From Abditibacteriota bacterium (GTDB lineage: Bacteria; Armatimonadota; UBA5829): DNA of 36,409 nt. The notes beneath the pieces were generated by a model, which saw nothing but the letters and a program-made list of their open reading frames with translations, did not search any database and had not been told where the DNA came from. The translations under genes and the position numbers were made by a program. Location of the stretch: NCBI GenBank assembly GCA_017445025.1, contig JAFSVJ010000018.1, positions 1 through 36,409 of the forward strand. Direction: 5' to 3'. Each line of letters starts with the position of its first letter. The first letter of the stretch is position 1. Shown here piece after piece: positions 1 through 8,585 of the stretch.

Positions 1-43
1 AAATAAAAAATATTAATTTTTTTAAAAAAAAGTGGTTTTAATC

Positions 44-72
44 TTGACAAATTAAAACTTTTATGATATAAT
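44..72 (+). promoter_or_regulatory. Sigma70-type promoter of the outer-membrane barrel gene
   Basis: A perfect TTGACA (44-49) and a perfect TATAAT (67-72) are separated by 17 bp. Transcription should start near 79, giving a leader of about 110 nt before the ATG at 191. Both boxes match consensus, so this should be a strong promoter, which fits an abundant outer-membrane protein. Confidence 0.85.
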
Positions 73-82
73 AATTATTGGA

Positions 83-166
83 TAGCATTAAGCTTTCTGT
101 GTATTTTATATGCGGGATGAATAATTGTTCTGTGAACCTAAAGAGGTGCGGAGTGACTTATTGCTA
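83..166 (+). promoter_or_regulatory. Folded 5' leader of the porin mRNA
   Basis: Bases 83-92 can pair with 157-166 (9 of 10 positions), closing a 64-nt loop. The loop contains a small GTTC-TGT-GAAC hairpin near 127-137. The GGAG ribosome site (181-184) lies just outside the fold. The fold is read directly from the sequence; a role in mRNA stability or small-RNA control is inference. I do not recognise a known riboswitch. Confidence 0.35.
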
Positions 167-190
167 TACTAAAAAAAAACGGAGATTACA

Positions 191-811
191 ATGAAGAAAA
201 TCGTTGTAGCTATCATGGTTTTAACTATGATGGTATCTGCCATAGCTGCTATGGCACAATCTGAGAAGAGTTTCTCAATCACACCAAGAATCGCCGCTCA
301 CTTCTTCTCAAATAGCGACGCAAAAGACAATTTGGGAACCGCATACGGTATCTTAGCTGATATCGATGTTGCTTCTCTCCCGGTTGGTTTTGAAATCGGT
401 TACATGACCGGTAAGAAAACCAGAGACACAAAAATCCCTGTATATGAAGAAGGATATTTAGTAGACGAAATTGACGCTGACCAAAAGTGTTCAGCATGGG
501 CTATCCCTGTATTAGCTACTTACACATACCCCTTCTCTGAAAACTTTTACGCAAAAGCCGGTGCCGGTGTTGCTTTCGTTCATGCAAAAGCTGAAATTTC
601 AGTTTCTGATGCATGGGCAGGCGTTATTGCTGATGAAAGTTACTCAAAGACAAAGACAAACTTTGCTTTCAAAGTTGGTGTTGGTGCCAAATTTGCTCAA
701 AACTGGTCTGCAGAACTTTTCTACGCAGATTACGGCAAAGCCAAGATTGATGACGATGCTGACGGAATTAAGACCGGTGGTATTGAACTTAACGTTGGTT
801 ACACATTCTAA
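191..811 (+). CDS. Outer-membrane beta-barrel protein (OmpA/OprF-N-like, porin family)
   Basis: This 206-residue protein has a Sec signal peptide with a hydrophobic core at residues 4-20 and a likely cleavage after Ala-Met-Ala at 20-22. The mature part alternates short amphipathic strands with turns, and the chain ends in Tyr-Thr-Phe. A terminal Phe is the usual recognition signal of BAM-assembled barrels. Length and pattern fit an eight-stranded barrel; no peptidoglycan-binding OmpA domain follows. The start is set by GGAG six bases upstream. The gene is monocistronic, with its own consensus promoter and a strong terminator. Its substrate or binding role cannot be read from the sequence. Confidence 0.8.
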   Translation: MKKIVVAIMVLTMMVSAIAAMAQSEKSFSITPRIAAHFFSNSDAKDNLGTAYGILADIDVASLPVGFEIGYMTGKKTRDTKIPVYEEGYLVDEIDADQKCSAWAIPVLATYTYPFSENFYAKAGAGVAFVHAKAEISVSDAWAGVIADESYSKTKTNFAFKVGVGAKFAQNWSAELFYADYGKAKIDDDADGIKTGGIELNVGYTF

Positions 812-826
812 TTAAAGTTAGAAACC

Positions 827-856
827 AAAAGAGCGACTTAGGTCGCTCTTTTTTTT
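827..856 (+). terminator. Rho-independent terminator after the barrel gene
   Basis: AAAGAGCGACTTAGGTCGCTCTT forms an A-tract plus GAGCGAC/GTCGCTC stem with a very short loop, followed by a run of eight T. It lies 16 bp after the stop codon. Confidence 0.9.
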
Positions 857-904
857 AATGAAAAAAGTGAAATATTATTCCTTAAGCCACAGTCTTGGGG
901 ACAG

Positions 905-930
905 AAAAAGGAGCCTTTCGGCTCCTTTTT
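905..930. terminator. Second, symmetrical terminator hairpin
   Basis: An AAAAAGGAGCC/GGCTCCTTTTT stem with a TTTC loop is flanked by A- and T-runs, so it could stop transcription from either side. It lies about 70 bp after the first terminator and isolates the barrel gene from the next unit. Confidence 0.75.
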
Positions 931-973
931 GTTCTGCTTTCTGCTTTAATATTTATTATTTTATTATTAAAAA

Positions 974-1003
974 TTGAATTATTTCTTAAAATTGTAGTAT
1001 AAT
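974..1003 (+). promoter_or_regulatory. Promoter for the LolA-like/thioredoxin-fold gene and argD
   Basis: TTGAAT (974-979) and TATAAT (998-1003) are separated by 18 bp. Transcription would start near 1010, leaving about 50 nt before the ATG at 1061. Confidence 0.6.
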
Positions 1004-1060
1004 ATATATAGGTGTGTCTGTTTCACATTTTGACATTTTATCCATAACAGGTTTATATAT

Positions 1061-2773
1061 ATGTATGAAATAAAAGTAAAAAACAAGAAAATAGTGGTTG
1101 TGTCTCTCATTTGTGCTCTTATTCTCACAGGTGGGGTTTATTTTGCCCGTGATATTATAACCAAACCTTTTAAGACTTATGTGCCTTCCGTAGGCCCTAT
1201 AGACAGAAGCGATGTTTCCGGCAGTGAGTTTTTCAATATGTTAGGAGATCCTACAAAAGGTGATGCACAGGGTAATTTAGGACAGGGAAAATACAGCTAT
1301 TCCGCTCTTGCCAAAACCTATACCGATATTAAGACTTTAGCTCTTGAAATCAAAACTACCACAGAGGTAATTCAAGACGGAAAGGTTATGGATTCCCTAA
1401 ATGACAAACAAGACTTTAAATTTTCTCGTAAATATAAATTTGCCATAAAGTCTTCAGAAAACCAAATATACAGTGACGGAAAGACTGTCACACGATATAT
1501 GCCCAAGGTAAAAACCTATGCCACAGAACCTATTTCCGACGATTTTCTCTCCGCTCTTGTGGCATCATCTCCTGCTTTAAACACCATAGGGCTTCTTAAC
1601 GGTGCTGATTACAGTGGCAGAATTAAGGATTACAAGTCTGTTGGAAAGGAAACAGTGGAAGGTCATGCCTGTGATGTTATAGAAATTACCCTTGATGGTC
1701 AAGGTCAGGTGCCTGATTTCAAACAAAGATTATGGCTGGAAGAAAAGACAGGTATAATTATTAAAAACTATTACGAATTGACCAGAGTTATGCCCTCTGA
1801 TGAGGGAAAGACTACCACTATTACCATGAAGGTGACCAATACCACCACCAATTATAAAATAAACGAACCTATTAATGACAAAGTTTTTAGATTTGTGCCG
1901 TCAAAGGACGATAGGAAATACGATCCCAAAAAAGAAGCTGAAGAAATGGCTCGTCAAGCTAAATTAATTGAAGAGCAGAGAAAGGCTTTTGAGGCGGAAG
2001 AAGCCAAAAAGGCTCAAGGAAATCTTGCCGGTCAGAAGCTTGAAAACCTCTCACCCGAAGAAAGAAAAAAAGCTCTTGAAAAGGCACAAAAAGAATTTGA
2101 AAAGAACAATCCTGTGGACAAGCAAACCTATGGTTTTAAAGCCACCGGTTTTTCACCTTCCGCTTTCCGAGGAGAAAAGCTTGTAGTGGTATTTTGGGCT
2201 TACGGTGCCGGGGAAGAGTATATGGAAACTGTATCCAACTTTGCCAGAAACACCAAGGGTAAATATAAAGTTATTACGGTTAATGTAAACCAACAGTCCC
2301 AAAAGCTTAAAAACCATGTAAAAGACCAAAAGTATAATGTGCCTGTTTACTATTTGGATGAAAAGGACTCTCTTGCAACCATAAAGAAAATGCAGATTAT
2401 TTCACTGCCCGCAACCTATTTTATAGATGAAATCGGCGTGACAAGGGATGTGCTTTACGGAATCTATCCTTTAGGCAAACTTGTGACTACCGCAGCTATG
2501 AAATTGGACAAAAAAGAGATAGAGCCTTCAACTCCCGCTGTGAAGGATCCCAAAACAGAGCCTTCCACACCTTCTGTGAAGGATCCAAAAACCACAGAGC
2601 CTCCTGCAACAAATCCCAAAGAGGGTGGCGATGAACCTAAGGTTGAAGTAAATACAAATACAGAGCCTAAGGAGCCAAAGGAGGAAAAACAGGAAGCAAT
2701 TGAAAAACAAGACCAAGGTGATGATGATCTTGAAGTTGAAATAACCGAAAATCCAAAGGAAGAGCAAAAATGA
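1061..2773 (+). CDS. Membrane-anchored LolA-like and thioredoxin-fold fusion protein
   Basis: This 570-residue protein has an N-terminal membrane anchor (residues about 10-28). A beta-rich domain follows (about 60-285) that resembles outer-membrane lipoprotein-sorting (LolA/MucB-type) proteins, including a 'LWLEEKTGIIIK' strand typical of that fold. Next come a charged Ala/Glu/Lys coiled coil (about 290-345) and a thioredoxin/peroxiredoxin-like domain (about 350-490). The usual WCxxC position reads Phe-Trp-Ala-Tyr-Gly-Ala-Gly, so there are no redox cysteines, while the cis-Pro region 'SLPATYF' is kept. The C-terminus is a Pro/Glu/Lys-rich tail containing an imperfect duplication (TPAVKDPK, TPSVKDPK). 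The stop codon overlaps the argD start (ATGA), implying co-translation, although the two functions look unrelated. No clear ribosome site is seen. The domain calls are inference from the fold pattern. Confidence 0.6.
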   Translation: MYEIKVKNKKIVVVSLICALILTGGVYFARDIITKPFKTYVPSVGPIDRSDVSGSEFFNMLGDPTKGDAQGNLGQGKYSYSALAKTYTDIKTLALEIKTTTEVIQDGKVMDSLNDKQDFKFSRKYKFAIKSSENQIYSDGKTVTRYMPKVKTYATEPISDDFLSALVASSPALNTIGLLNGADYSGRIKDYKSVGKETVEGHACDVIEITLDGQGQVPDFKQRLWLEEKTGIIIKNYYELTRVMPSDEGKTTTITMKVTNTTTNYKINEPINDKVFRFVPSKDDRKYDPKKEAEEMARQAKLIEEQRKAFEAEEAKKAQGNLAGQKLENLSPEERKKALEKAQKEFEKNNPVDKQTYGFKATGFSPSAFRGEKLVVVFWAYGAGEEYMETVSNFARNTKGKYKVITVNVNQQSQKLKNHVKDQKYNVPVYYLDEKDSLATIKKMQIISLPATYFIDEIGVTRDVLYGIYPLGKLVTTAAMKLDKKEIEPSTPAVKDPKTEPSTPSVKDPKTTEPPATNPKEGGDEPKVEVNTNTEPKEPKEEKQEAIEKQDQGDDDLEVEITENPKEEQK

Positions 2774-3948
2774 CAGATTTAACCAAAGAAATAATGACCT
2801 TAGATGAAGATTATGTTATGCATACATACGGACGTTTTCCCATTGTAATTGAGAGAGGGGAAGGTTGTTATTGTTATGATACCGAAGGAAACAAATATTT
2901 GGATCTGATTGGGGGAATAGCTGTAAATATTTTAGGTTACGGGGACCCTGTTTTGGGTGAAGCCATAGGCAAACAGGCCAAAAATATTATTCATACATCT
3001 AACCTGTTTTATACTATACCTCAACCGAGACTTGCAAAAAGGCTTACTACCCTTGCGGGCATGAGAAAGGCTTTCTTCTGCAACAGTGGTGCGGAAGCCA
3101 ACGAGGCAGCTCTTAAGCTTGCCAGAAAAGCAGCCAAACTTACAGGCAGAGAGACTAAAACAAAGATAGTGTCTACCTACAACTCTTTCCACGGAAGGAC
3201 CTTAGGTGCCATAACCGCTACAGGTCAAGAGAAATACCAAAAGTCCTTTTTGCCTTTAATCCCCGGTTTTGATTATATAGAATATAACAATATAGAACAA
3301 CTTGATATAATTGATGATGATACCTGTGCTGTAATTGTAGAGCCTATCCAAGGTGAAAGCGGTGTTCACCCGGCTACAGGAGAATTTTTGCTTGCATTGA
3401 GAGAGAAGTGTGACAAATATAATGTTGCCCTTATTTTTGATGAAGTTCAGACAGGTATGGGACGAACGGGAAAACTCTTTGCATATATGCATTTTGGGGT
3501 TAAACCTAACATTCTAACTTCCGCAAAAATGATAGGAGGAGGTTTTCCTATGGGGTGTTGTATGGCAGATGAGAAATATATGGATATTTTCACTCCCGGA
3601 GATCACGCATCCACCTTTGGAGGAACACCTCTTGCCTGCACAGCAGCTATGACGGTTTTGGACAGAATGGAAGAGCTGAATTTGTTGGAAAACTGCACCA
3701 AGATGGGTGAGTATTTTATGGAAAAATTAAAAACTCTTCCTCATCTTAAAGAAGTCAGAGGAAAAGGTCTTTTGATAGGAGTAGAGTTTGATAAGCCGGT
3801 TGCCAAAACTATTTCCACAGAAGGTTTTAAACACGGTGTGATTATGAATTCCATAGGAGACAGTATTATCCGTTTAGTTCCACCACTTATTATTAAGAAA
3901 GAAGATATAGACTTTGCGGTTGATGTAATAAAGAAGATTATGAATTAA
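2770..3948 (+). CDS. argD: Acetylornithine aminotransferase (class III PLP aminotransferase)
   Basis: At 392 residues this is the usual length for ArgD, the enzyme that converts N-acetylglutamate semialdehyde to N-acetylornithine in arginine synthesis. It may also serve as succinyl-diaminopimelate aminotransferase for lysine and cell wall. Class III hallmarks are present: the phosphate-binding 'NSGAEANEAALKLAR' (about 105-120), 'FHGRTLG', the cofactor aspartate in 'LIFDEVQTGMGRTG' (about 220-235), and the Schiff-base lysine in 'TSAKMIGGGFPMG' (near 250). 'STFGGTPLACTAA' follows. The start overlaps the preceding stop (ATGA). ArgD versus ornithine or GABA aminotransferase cannot be settled by motif alone, but the size and N-terminus favour ArgD. 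dapF lies about 15 kb away. Confidence 0.85.
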   Translation: MTDLTKEIMTLDEDYVMHTYGRFPIVIERGEGCYCYDTEGNKYLDLIGGIAVNILGYGDPVLGEAIGKQAKNIIHTSNLFYTIPQPRLAKRLTTLAGMRKAFFCNSGAEANEAALKLARKAAKLTGRETKTKIVSTYNSFHGRTLGAITATGQEKYQKSFLPLIPGFDYIEYNNIEQLDIIDDDTCAVIVEPIQGESGVHPATGEFLLALREKCDKYNVALIFDEVQTGMGRTGKLFAYMHFGVKPNILTSAKMIGGGFPMGCCMADEKYMDIFTPGDHASTFGGTPLACTAAMTVLDRMEELNLLENCTKMGEYFMEKLKTLPHLKEVRGKGLLIGVEFDKPVAKTISTEGFKHGVIMNSIGDSIIRLVPPLIIKKEDIDFAVDVIKKIMN

Positions 3949-3953
3949 TTATC

Positions 3954-3981
3954 GTGGTGCTATGCACCACTTATGATTTTT
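3954..3981 (+). terminator. Terminator-like GTGGTGC hairpin after argD
   Basis: A perfect 7-bp stem GTGGTGC/GCACCAC with a TAT loop (3954-3970) is followed by a T-rich stretch. The same stem occurs at 5637, 19679 and 25826, so it is a repeated hairpin module serving here as a terminator. Confidence 0.6.
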
Positions 3982-3999
3982 TTAATTTATGAGATGTTT

Positions 4000-5421
4000 A
4001 TGAAAATTAAGATTATTTTAGCATTATTAATCCTTGCTTTATCTCTTTCCTGCTTTGGAAAGGAAATAGCTGTTATGGATTCCTTAGATACAAGTGGGAA
4101 ACTTTTTGACGGTTATTATTTAAAGGATTATAAGCCTCATAGGGTGACAGACAGGTCAAGCGAGGTTTATTTCACCAAAGACGGATTTGGAGTGGGAATG
4201 ACCAAAGGTGGTGAGTTCACTCTCAATTCCAATAACAAAAGGCTTAATTTTATGGGCCTTTCCGGCATAGTTCTATATGACAGAGACAATCCCAACATGC
4301 TCTATTCTCTTGATTTGGAAAGAATAGACAAAGCCGGTTTCTATGGCACTTGTGAGCCTTTGGGAGTCACCTGTGATATAAAAGTGGTCTCCAAGGACAT
4401 TTATGTAGGTCTTTCCGGCACAGTCACATCAAAGGAAGACAAAAAGATCGCCTTGGCTTTCTGTTTTCCCGTAGACGGAACCACTTCTTTGGTTAAAGAC
4501 AAACAAATATGGATTTATGACTTTTTTGATGCAGTGAAATGTGAGGAGAGCAAGGAATATACCACTCCCGCTCCCAACGATCCCTCTGTTTCACAATATC
4601 CCTTCGCCACCATTATGACGGGAAACATTTCCTTTGCCATGGCAACAGCTCCCGATTCCAGAGACAGTAAATTTTCTTATTACAAAGATTTAAAATCCTT
4701 CGTTAATAAATATGATTTGACCTTAAAGAAAGACACTCCTCTTGAATTGGATTTTATAGTATATAAATACAGTTATCTGTGGGGTTTTAGAAGTGCTTAC
4801 GAGAGATATGCAACCATATATCCCTCAAGTTTTCCTCAAAAAGAAAGCCTTAAAGTAGACCCGGAAATAAAAGAGTTAGATGACGTTCACTATTATTTCA
4901 AGAGTTTGCTTAATTATGACGGATACAGAGTAAAGGGTCCTTTGGACTTAAACGATATTTACTTTATAAAGTGTGTGGCAAAGAATAAGCCTGTATATTA
5001 TGAGGTGCCTAAGGAGAACTTTGCCACAGAATATCCCAAGGCTGTATTCTTTGGTTTTAAGCCTTTGGTGGATAATCCATCTCCCGCAGATAAAAAGGTT
5101 ATGGCTGAGATTTTGCCCGTTTACGAATTGATACAAGATTCTGCTTGGAATGTGGTCCCCGCTGCTGAGACCAACAACAGAAATGTTATGTGTGAAATGT
5201 ATTACAAGGGTGATGATTATTATGTGGTCACATTCAATAACAACAATTTAAAGAGAGTTTCTTTCTTGATGTTAATGGATTATTCCGGACCTACCACGAT
5301 TAAAAACCTTGCGGATAACTCAAATTATAATATAAAAAACAAAACCATTGATATTGTTATGAATCCCTATGGTTTGGCTGTCTTTAGATATACATCAGAA
5401 ATGATGAATAATCAAAAATAG
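4000..5421 (+). CDS. Secreted protein of unknown function
   Basis: The chain has 473 residues from the ATG at 4000. An in-frame ATG at 3973 would add nine residues before the signal peptide. I prefer 4000 because the hydrophobic core then begins right after MKIK. The signal peptide runs to about residue 21 (hydrophobic core, then SCFGKE). The Cys is not in a good lipobox, so lipidation is uncertain. The rest is rich in beta-strand with many aromatic residues, and a central segment 'LWGFRSAYERYATIYP' is helical. The overall pattern recalls the accessory beta-sandwich domains of carbohydrate-active enzymes, but I see no recognisable catalytic motif. I do not recognise the family. It begins 50 bp after argD, beyond a terminator-like hairpin. 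Confidence 0.6.
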   Translation: MKIKIILALLILALSLSCFGKEIAVMDSLDTSGKLFDGYYLKDYKPHRVTDRSSEVYFTKDGFGVGMTKGGEFTLNSNNKRLNFMGLSGIVLYDRDNPNMLYSLDLERIDKAGFYGTCEPLGVTCDIKVVSKDIYVGLSGTVTSKEDKKIALAFCFPVDGTTSLVKDKQIWIYDFFDAVKCEESKEYTTPAPNDPSVSQYPFATIMTGNISFAMATAPDSRDSKFSYYKDLKSFVNKYDLTLKKDTPLELDFIVYKYSYLWGFRSAYERYATIYPSSFPQKESLKVDPEIKELDDVHYYFKSLLNYDGYRVKGPLDLNDIYFIKCVAKNKPVYYEVPKENFATEYPKAVFFGFKPLVDNPSPADKKVMAEILPVYELIQDSAWNVVPAAETNNRNVMCEMYYKGDDYYVVTFNNNNLKRVSFLMLMDYSGPTTIKNLADNSNYNIKNKTIDIVMNPYGLAVFRYTSEMMNNQK

Positions 5422-5680
5422 AAAATCAAAAATCAAAATCGTGGTGCAGACGGCCCTCCACGGTCGCTTGGTTCTTTTTTGAAAGGAAAATAGCGGATCT
5501 GAAAAGTTTGAGTATGTGCTAATCCTATCTTTTTCCAAATCCCTAAAAGTTTCGCAAGCTCAACTTTTTGGGATGAGAAAGAGGGTGAAGTCAATTAACT
5601 ATAGCAAGCTCTAAAGTTTAGAGCTCGCTAACCTTGGTGGTGCGAAGCACCACATATATATATATTAAGCTGATATTAGA
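5422..5680. repeat. Gene-free stretch built of palindromic repeats
   Basis: No gene is seen here. From left to right it holds AATCAAAA-type short repeats, a GTGGTGC half-palindrome (about 5441), and a conserved segment (about 5495-5535). Next is a hairpin of the CCAAATCCC family (5535-5573), then GGGATGAGAAAGAGGGTGAA (from about 5571). A perfect GTGGTGC-GAA-GCACCAC hairpin (5637-5653) closes it. The 5495-5615 portion recurs in inverted orientation, split apart, at about 25926-26305. Confidence 0.7.
5535..5573 (+). repeat. REP-like hairpin, CCAAATCCC family
   Basis: The pattern is CCAAATCCC, then AAAAGTTTCGC, then a palindromic return through AACTTTTTGGGA. Copies occur at 8539 (inverted), 13227, 25990, 26176 (inverted) and 36062, with shorter relatives at 13141 and 23485. 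Full copies end in AACCCTTGG, closing an outer CCAA/TTGG stem; this copy lacks that outer arm. Confidence 0.7.
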
Positions 5681-6607
5681 ATGTTATTTAATTTAAAAGT
5701 ATATGGGAAGGCTCTCTGCGGAGAGACGGTTTGTGCCATAGGTTATTTTGACGGAGTTCATATAGGTCACAGAAAGCTTTTTGAGACTTTAAAGAGAGTT
5801 TCTGAAGGTCGACAAACTGTTGCCGTAACTTTTAAACCTCATCCTATTGAATATATTAACAAAGACCTGTCCCCAAAACTCATTAACACTTATGAGCAAA
5901 AGGTGAGAAAAATTCTCTCCTTAGGAGTGGATACGGTTATTGTGGTTAAGTTTGACAAAAATATTGCCAATGTGTCTGCAGAGGATTTTATACGAGAATT
6001 TATCATTAAAAATCTAAACGGTAAGTCTATATGTGTGGGTTTTAATTTTAAATTCGGACTTAACAGAGCGGGGGATGTCACTCTTATAAAAGCCCTTGAA
6101 GAAAAATATAACTATAAAGCCTATGTTCAAGAGGCTGTTATGTTTGATGATTTGCCTGTATCTTCCACTCGTATAAGAAGTGCTTTGTATGAAGGGCATA
6201 TTACTCTTGCCAAAAACTTGTTGGGGGAGTGGTGGACCCTTTCCGGCAAGGTGGAAAGAGGCAGAGCTGTGGGACGGACTATGGGTTATCCTACCGCCAA
6301 CATTTCCTTTGAAAAGAACCAAATTCTCCCCGCTTACGGAGTTTATGTCACTTTTGCGGAAATTGAAGGACGAAAGTATTTTGCCGGTTGTAATGTGGGT
6401 ATAAAACCTACTTTCGGACTTAATTATGTGACGGTGGAGCCCCATTTTATAAATATGTCCCCCTTTGTGGATTTGTATGATAAAGAGATAAACTTGTCCT
6501 TTGTGAAAAAGATAAGAGATGAAATAGAATTTCCTACCACAGAAGCATTGATGGAGAGAATAAAAAAAGATATGAAAATAGTGGAAGAATATTCCAAAAT
6601 ATTGTAA
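5681..6607 (+). CDS. ribF: Bifunctional riboflavin kinase / FAD synthetase
   Basis: At 308 residues this is the normal length for bacterial RibF, which phosphorylates riboflavin to FMN and adenylates FMN to FAD. The N-terminal nucleotidyltransferase domain shows 'GYFDGVHIGHRKLF' (about 22-35), with the HxGH motif, and 'GFNFKFGLNRAGD' (near 127). 'SSTRIRSAL' ends that domain. The C-terminal riboflavin kinase domain begins near 185 with 'GRTMGYPTANI', which carries the PTAN nucleotide-binding motif. The stop overlaps the next start (TAATG). It heads a four-gene overlapping cluster. No obvious ribosome site precedes the ATG, and the upstream region is repeat-filled. Confidence 0.93.
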   Translation: MLFNLKVYGKALCGETVCAIGYFDGVHIGHRKLFETLKRVSEGRQTVAVTFKPHPIEYINKDLSPKLINTYEQKVRKILSLGVDTVIVVKFDKNIANVSAEDFIREFIIKNLNGKSICVGFNFKFGLNRAGDVTLIKALEEKYNYKAYVQEAVMFDDLPVSSTRIRSALYEGHITLAKNLLGEWWTLSGKVERGRAVGRTMGYPTANISFEKNQILPAYGVYVTFAEIEGRKYFAGCNVGIKPTFGLNYVTVEPHFINMSPFVDLYDKEINLSFVKKIRDEIEFPTTEALMERIKKDMKIVEEYSKIL

Positions 6608-7383
6608 TGACTATGGAACTTATTGATATTGCAAAAGAAATAGCTCTCGGTTGCGGAGAGATTCTAAAAGAAGGTTTTCACAATATAAAAAATATCAGTG
6701 AAAAATCAGGTCCCGGTGATGTTGTGACAGACGTGGACAAGCGAAGTGAAACCTATGCAAAAGAGATGGTAAAAAAATATCGCCCGTCAGATGGTATGTT
6801 GGGAGAGGAAGGCTCTTATTATGAAGGCACTTCCGGCTATATGTGGATTATAGATCCTCTTGACGGGACCTATAATTTTGCCTTGGGTATACCACTGTTT
6901 TGCGTTTCTGTTGCTGTATGTAAAGCCGGACATCCTGTAGTAGGGGTGGTTTATGACTCTCTTCACAACGAAATGTTTTGGGCAGAAAAAGGGAAAGGCT
7001 CATATTTAAATGGGAAAAAACTTACTGTGAAGCCTTTTGAGAAAGTTGAGGACTGTGTTCTTTATCTCTCATGGATTAAAGGAGCAAAGGATATAGACCT
7101 CTTTAACGAGAAAGCACAAAAACTTTTTTCTAAGGTTAAGTATATCAGAAGAATTGGATCTGCCGCCTTGGGGCTTTCTTATATAGCTGATAACAGGATT
7201 CACGGTTTTGTGGAGATAGGGCTTCATCCGTGGGATGTGGCTGCCGGTATACTTATTATTGAAGAAGCCGGCGGAGTGGTCACAGGTCGTTATGGAGAGG
7301 AAGTGATTATAAAAGAGCCCATAGTGGATCTTGTGGCAGCCAGCCCCTTATTATACAAAAATTTATTTAAAGAATTAAAATGA
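6607..7383 (+). CDS. Inositol monophosphatase family protein
   Basis: A 258-residue Mg2+-dependent sugar/inositol phosphatase of the IMPase/SuhB/CysQ superfamily. Metal-site motifs are visible: the Glu pair in 'GEEGSYYEG' (about 62-70), 'WIIDPLDGTYNFALGIP' (DPxDGT, about 77-93), and 'HPWDVAAGILIIEEAGG' (WDxAA, about 205-221). It could act on inositol-1-phosphate, fructose-1,6-bisphosphate or another small phosphate; the sequence does not settle which. The start overlaps the ribF stop (TAATG) and the stop overlaps the next start (ATGA). Confidence 0.85.
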   Translation: MTMELIDIAKEIALGCGEILKEGFHNIKNISEKSGPGDVVTDVDKRSETYAKEMVKKYRPSDGMLGEEGSYYEGTSGYMWIIDPLDGTYNFALGIPLFCVSVAVCKAGHPVVGVVYDSLHNEMFWAEKGKGSYLNGKKLTVKPFEKVEDCVLYLSWIKGAKDIDLFNEKAQKLFSKVKYIRRIGSAALGLSYIADNRIHGFVEIGLHPWDVAAGILIIEEAGGVVTGRYGEEVIIKEPIVDLVAASPLLYKNLFKELK

Positions 7384-8162
7384 AAGAATTGTTTACACCA
7401 AAAACAGGTCCTATTTTATGGGTATATATTTTCAGTGCCCTTTTGGTGGGAGCTTTTATATTGTTTTGTTTGACAAAGGTGCCGAAAAAACTTCGTAAAC
7501 CTGTGGTTGTGGTCATAACCTTTGTGGCAGGTCTCTTTTTGTCTTTGGAGTTTCTCATTCCTCATGACAATGTGTTGACGGAAACCATGCCCCTTGTATC
7601 AAACTGGCAACTTATAATTTCTTGTTTTACCCTGTTTATGGGATTGGGTTCCCTTTTCTATCTTCATGGTCGACGAGTCACCCGTAAAAATGAAAACACT
7701 TTCAACAGTTTGGGCTTTTTTATAGGTTTTTTTGCCATAATTATTTTTGGTATTTTAAGTGATTTAAACATAAAAGGTTCAGAAGCTCTATACAATGTTT
7801 TCTTTAACGGAATATATGTTTCTATGGCTGCAAGTATGTTTTCTTTGGTGGCTTTTTATATAGTCAGCGCATCTTTTAGGGCTTTCAGAATAAGAAATGC
7901 GGAAACGAGTATCCTGTTCTTGTCCACAGCTATTATTATGTTGGCACTAATACCCTTAGGTTCTGCTCTCACAGGATTTATTCCCGATGAAAGCGCCATA
8001 TCCTTTTTAAAATTGGAAAATGTGGGATATTGGATACTCACATCTCCTAATATGGCAGTTCAAAGAGCCATTGCTTTCGGTATAGGTGTGGGATCTATGG
8101 CTACAAGTTTGAGAATTTGGCTTTCTCTTGAACGAGGAAGTTTTTACGATAAAGATTTATAG
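7380..8162 (+). CDS. Polytopic inner-membrane protein of unknown function
   Basis: The 260 residues contain about seven hydrophobic segments (roughly 12-32, 40-60, 75-96, 107-126, 137-165, 175-197 and 222-240). The loops are short, including a basic 'HGRRVTRKNE' loop after the third. No transporter or enzyme motif is recognised. It is translated from an ATG that overlaps the phosphatase stop, and its own end carries the ribosome site (AGGAGA) of the HIT gene, so it is embedded in the ribF cluster. Confidence 0.6.
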   Translation: MKELFTPKTGPILWVYIFSALLVGAFILFCLTKVPKKLRKPVVVVITFVAGLFLSLEFLIPHDNVLTETMPLVSNWQLIISCFTLFMGLGSLFYLHGRRVTRKNENTFNSLGFFIGFFAIIIFGILSDLNIKGSEALYNVFFNGIYVSMAASMFSLVAFYIVSASFRAFRIRNAETSILFLSTAIIMLALIPLGSALTGFIPDESAISFLKLENVGYWILTSPNMAVQRAIAFGIGVGSMATSLRIWLSLERGSFYDKDL

Positions 8163-8171
8163 GAGAGATAA

Positions 8172-8513
8172 ATGGAAGATTGTATATTTTGTAAGATAGC
8201 AAACAAAGAAATGGGATCTCTTTTGTATGAAGATGACAAGGTGGCTGCATTTAACGATATAAATGCCCAAGCTCCCATTCATATTCTCATAGTTCCAAAA
8301 AAGCATATTTCCACATTAAATGAACTTAGAGAAGAGGACGAAGCCTTAGTAGGCCACATGGCTTTTGTGGCATCAAATCTTGCCAAAGAAAAAGGAATTG
8401 ACAAAAACGGTTACAGGCTTATTATGAACTGTAATCACGATGCCGGTCAGACCGTGTTCCATATTCACATGCACCTCTTAGGAGGCAAACCTTTGAAGGC
8501 GGGATTGGCTTAA
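8172..8513 (+). CDS. HIT family nucleotide-binding hydrolase (HinT-like)
   Basis: This 113-residue protein has the HinT length. It shows the N-terminal 'CIFCKIANKE' and the catalytic histidine triad 'HIHMHLLGG' near residue 98, preceded by 'GQTVFH'. Family members hydrolyse purine nucleoside phosphoramidates and related aminoacyl-AMP compounds. The start is set by AGGAGAG nine to ten bases upstream, overlapping the previous stop. It is the last gene of the ribF cluster and is followed by a palindromic repeat. Confidence 0.9.
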   Translation: MEDCIFCKIANKEMGSLLYEDDKVAAFNDINAQAPIHILIVPKKHISTLNELREEDEALVGHMAFVASNLAKEKGIDKNGYRLIMNCNHDAGQTVFHIHMHLLGGKPLKAGLA

Positions 8514-8538
8514 TTTATCCTACCTTCTCCCCCCCCCA

Positions 8539-8585
8539 CCAAGGGTTCCCAAAAAGTTGAGCTTGCGAAACTTTTAGGGATTTGG
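8539..8585 (-). repeat. REP-like hairpin, CCAAATCCC family, inverted
   Basis: It runs CCAAGGGTTCCC, AAAAAGTT, GAGCTTGCG, AACTTTTAGGG, ATTTGG, which is the reverse complement of the copy at 5535 with a complete outer CCAA/TTGG arm. It fills most of the gap between the HIT gene and the next gene. Confidence 0.75.
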
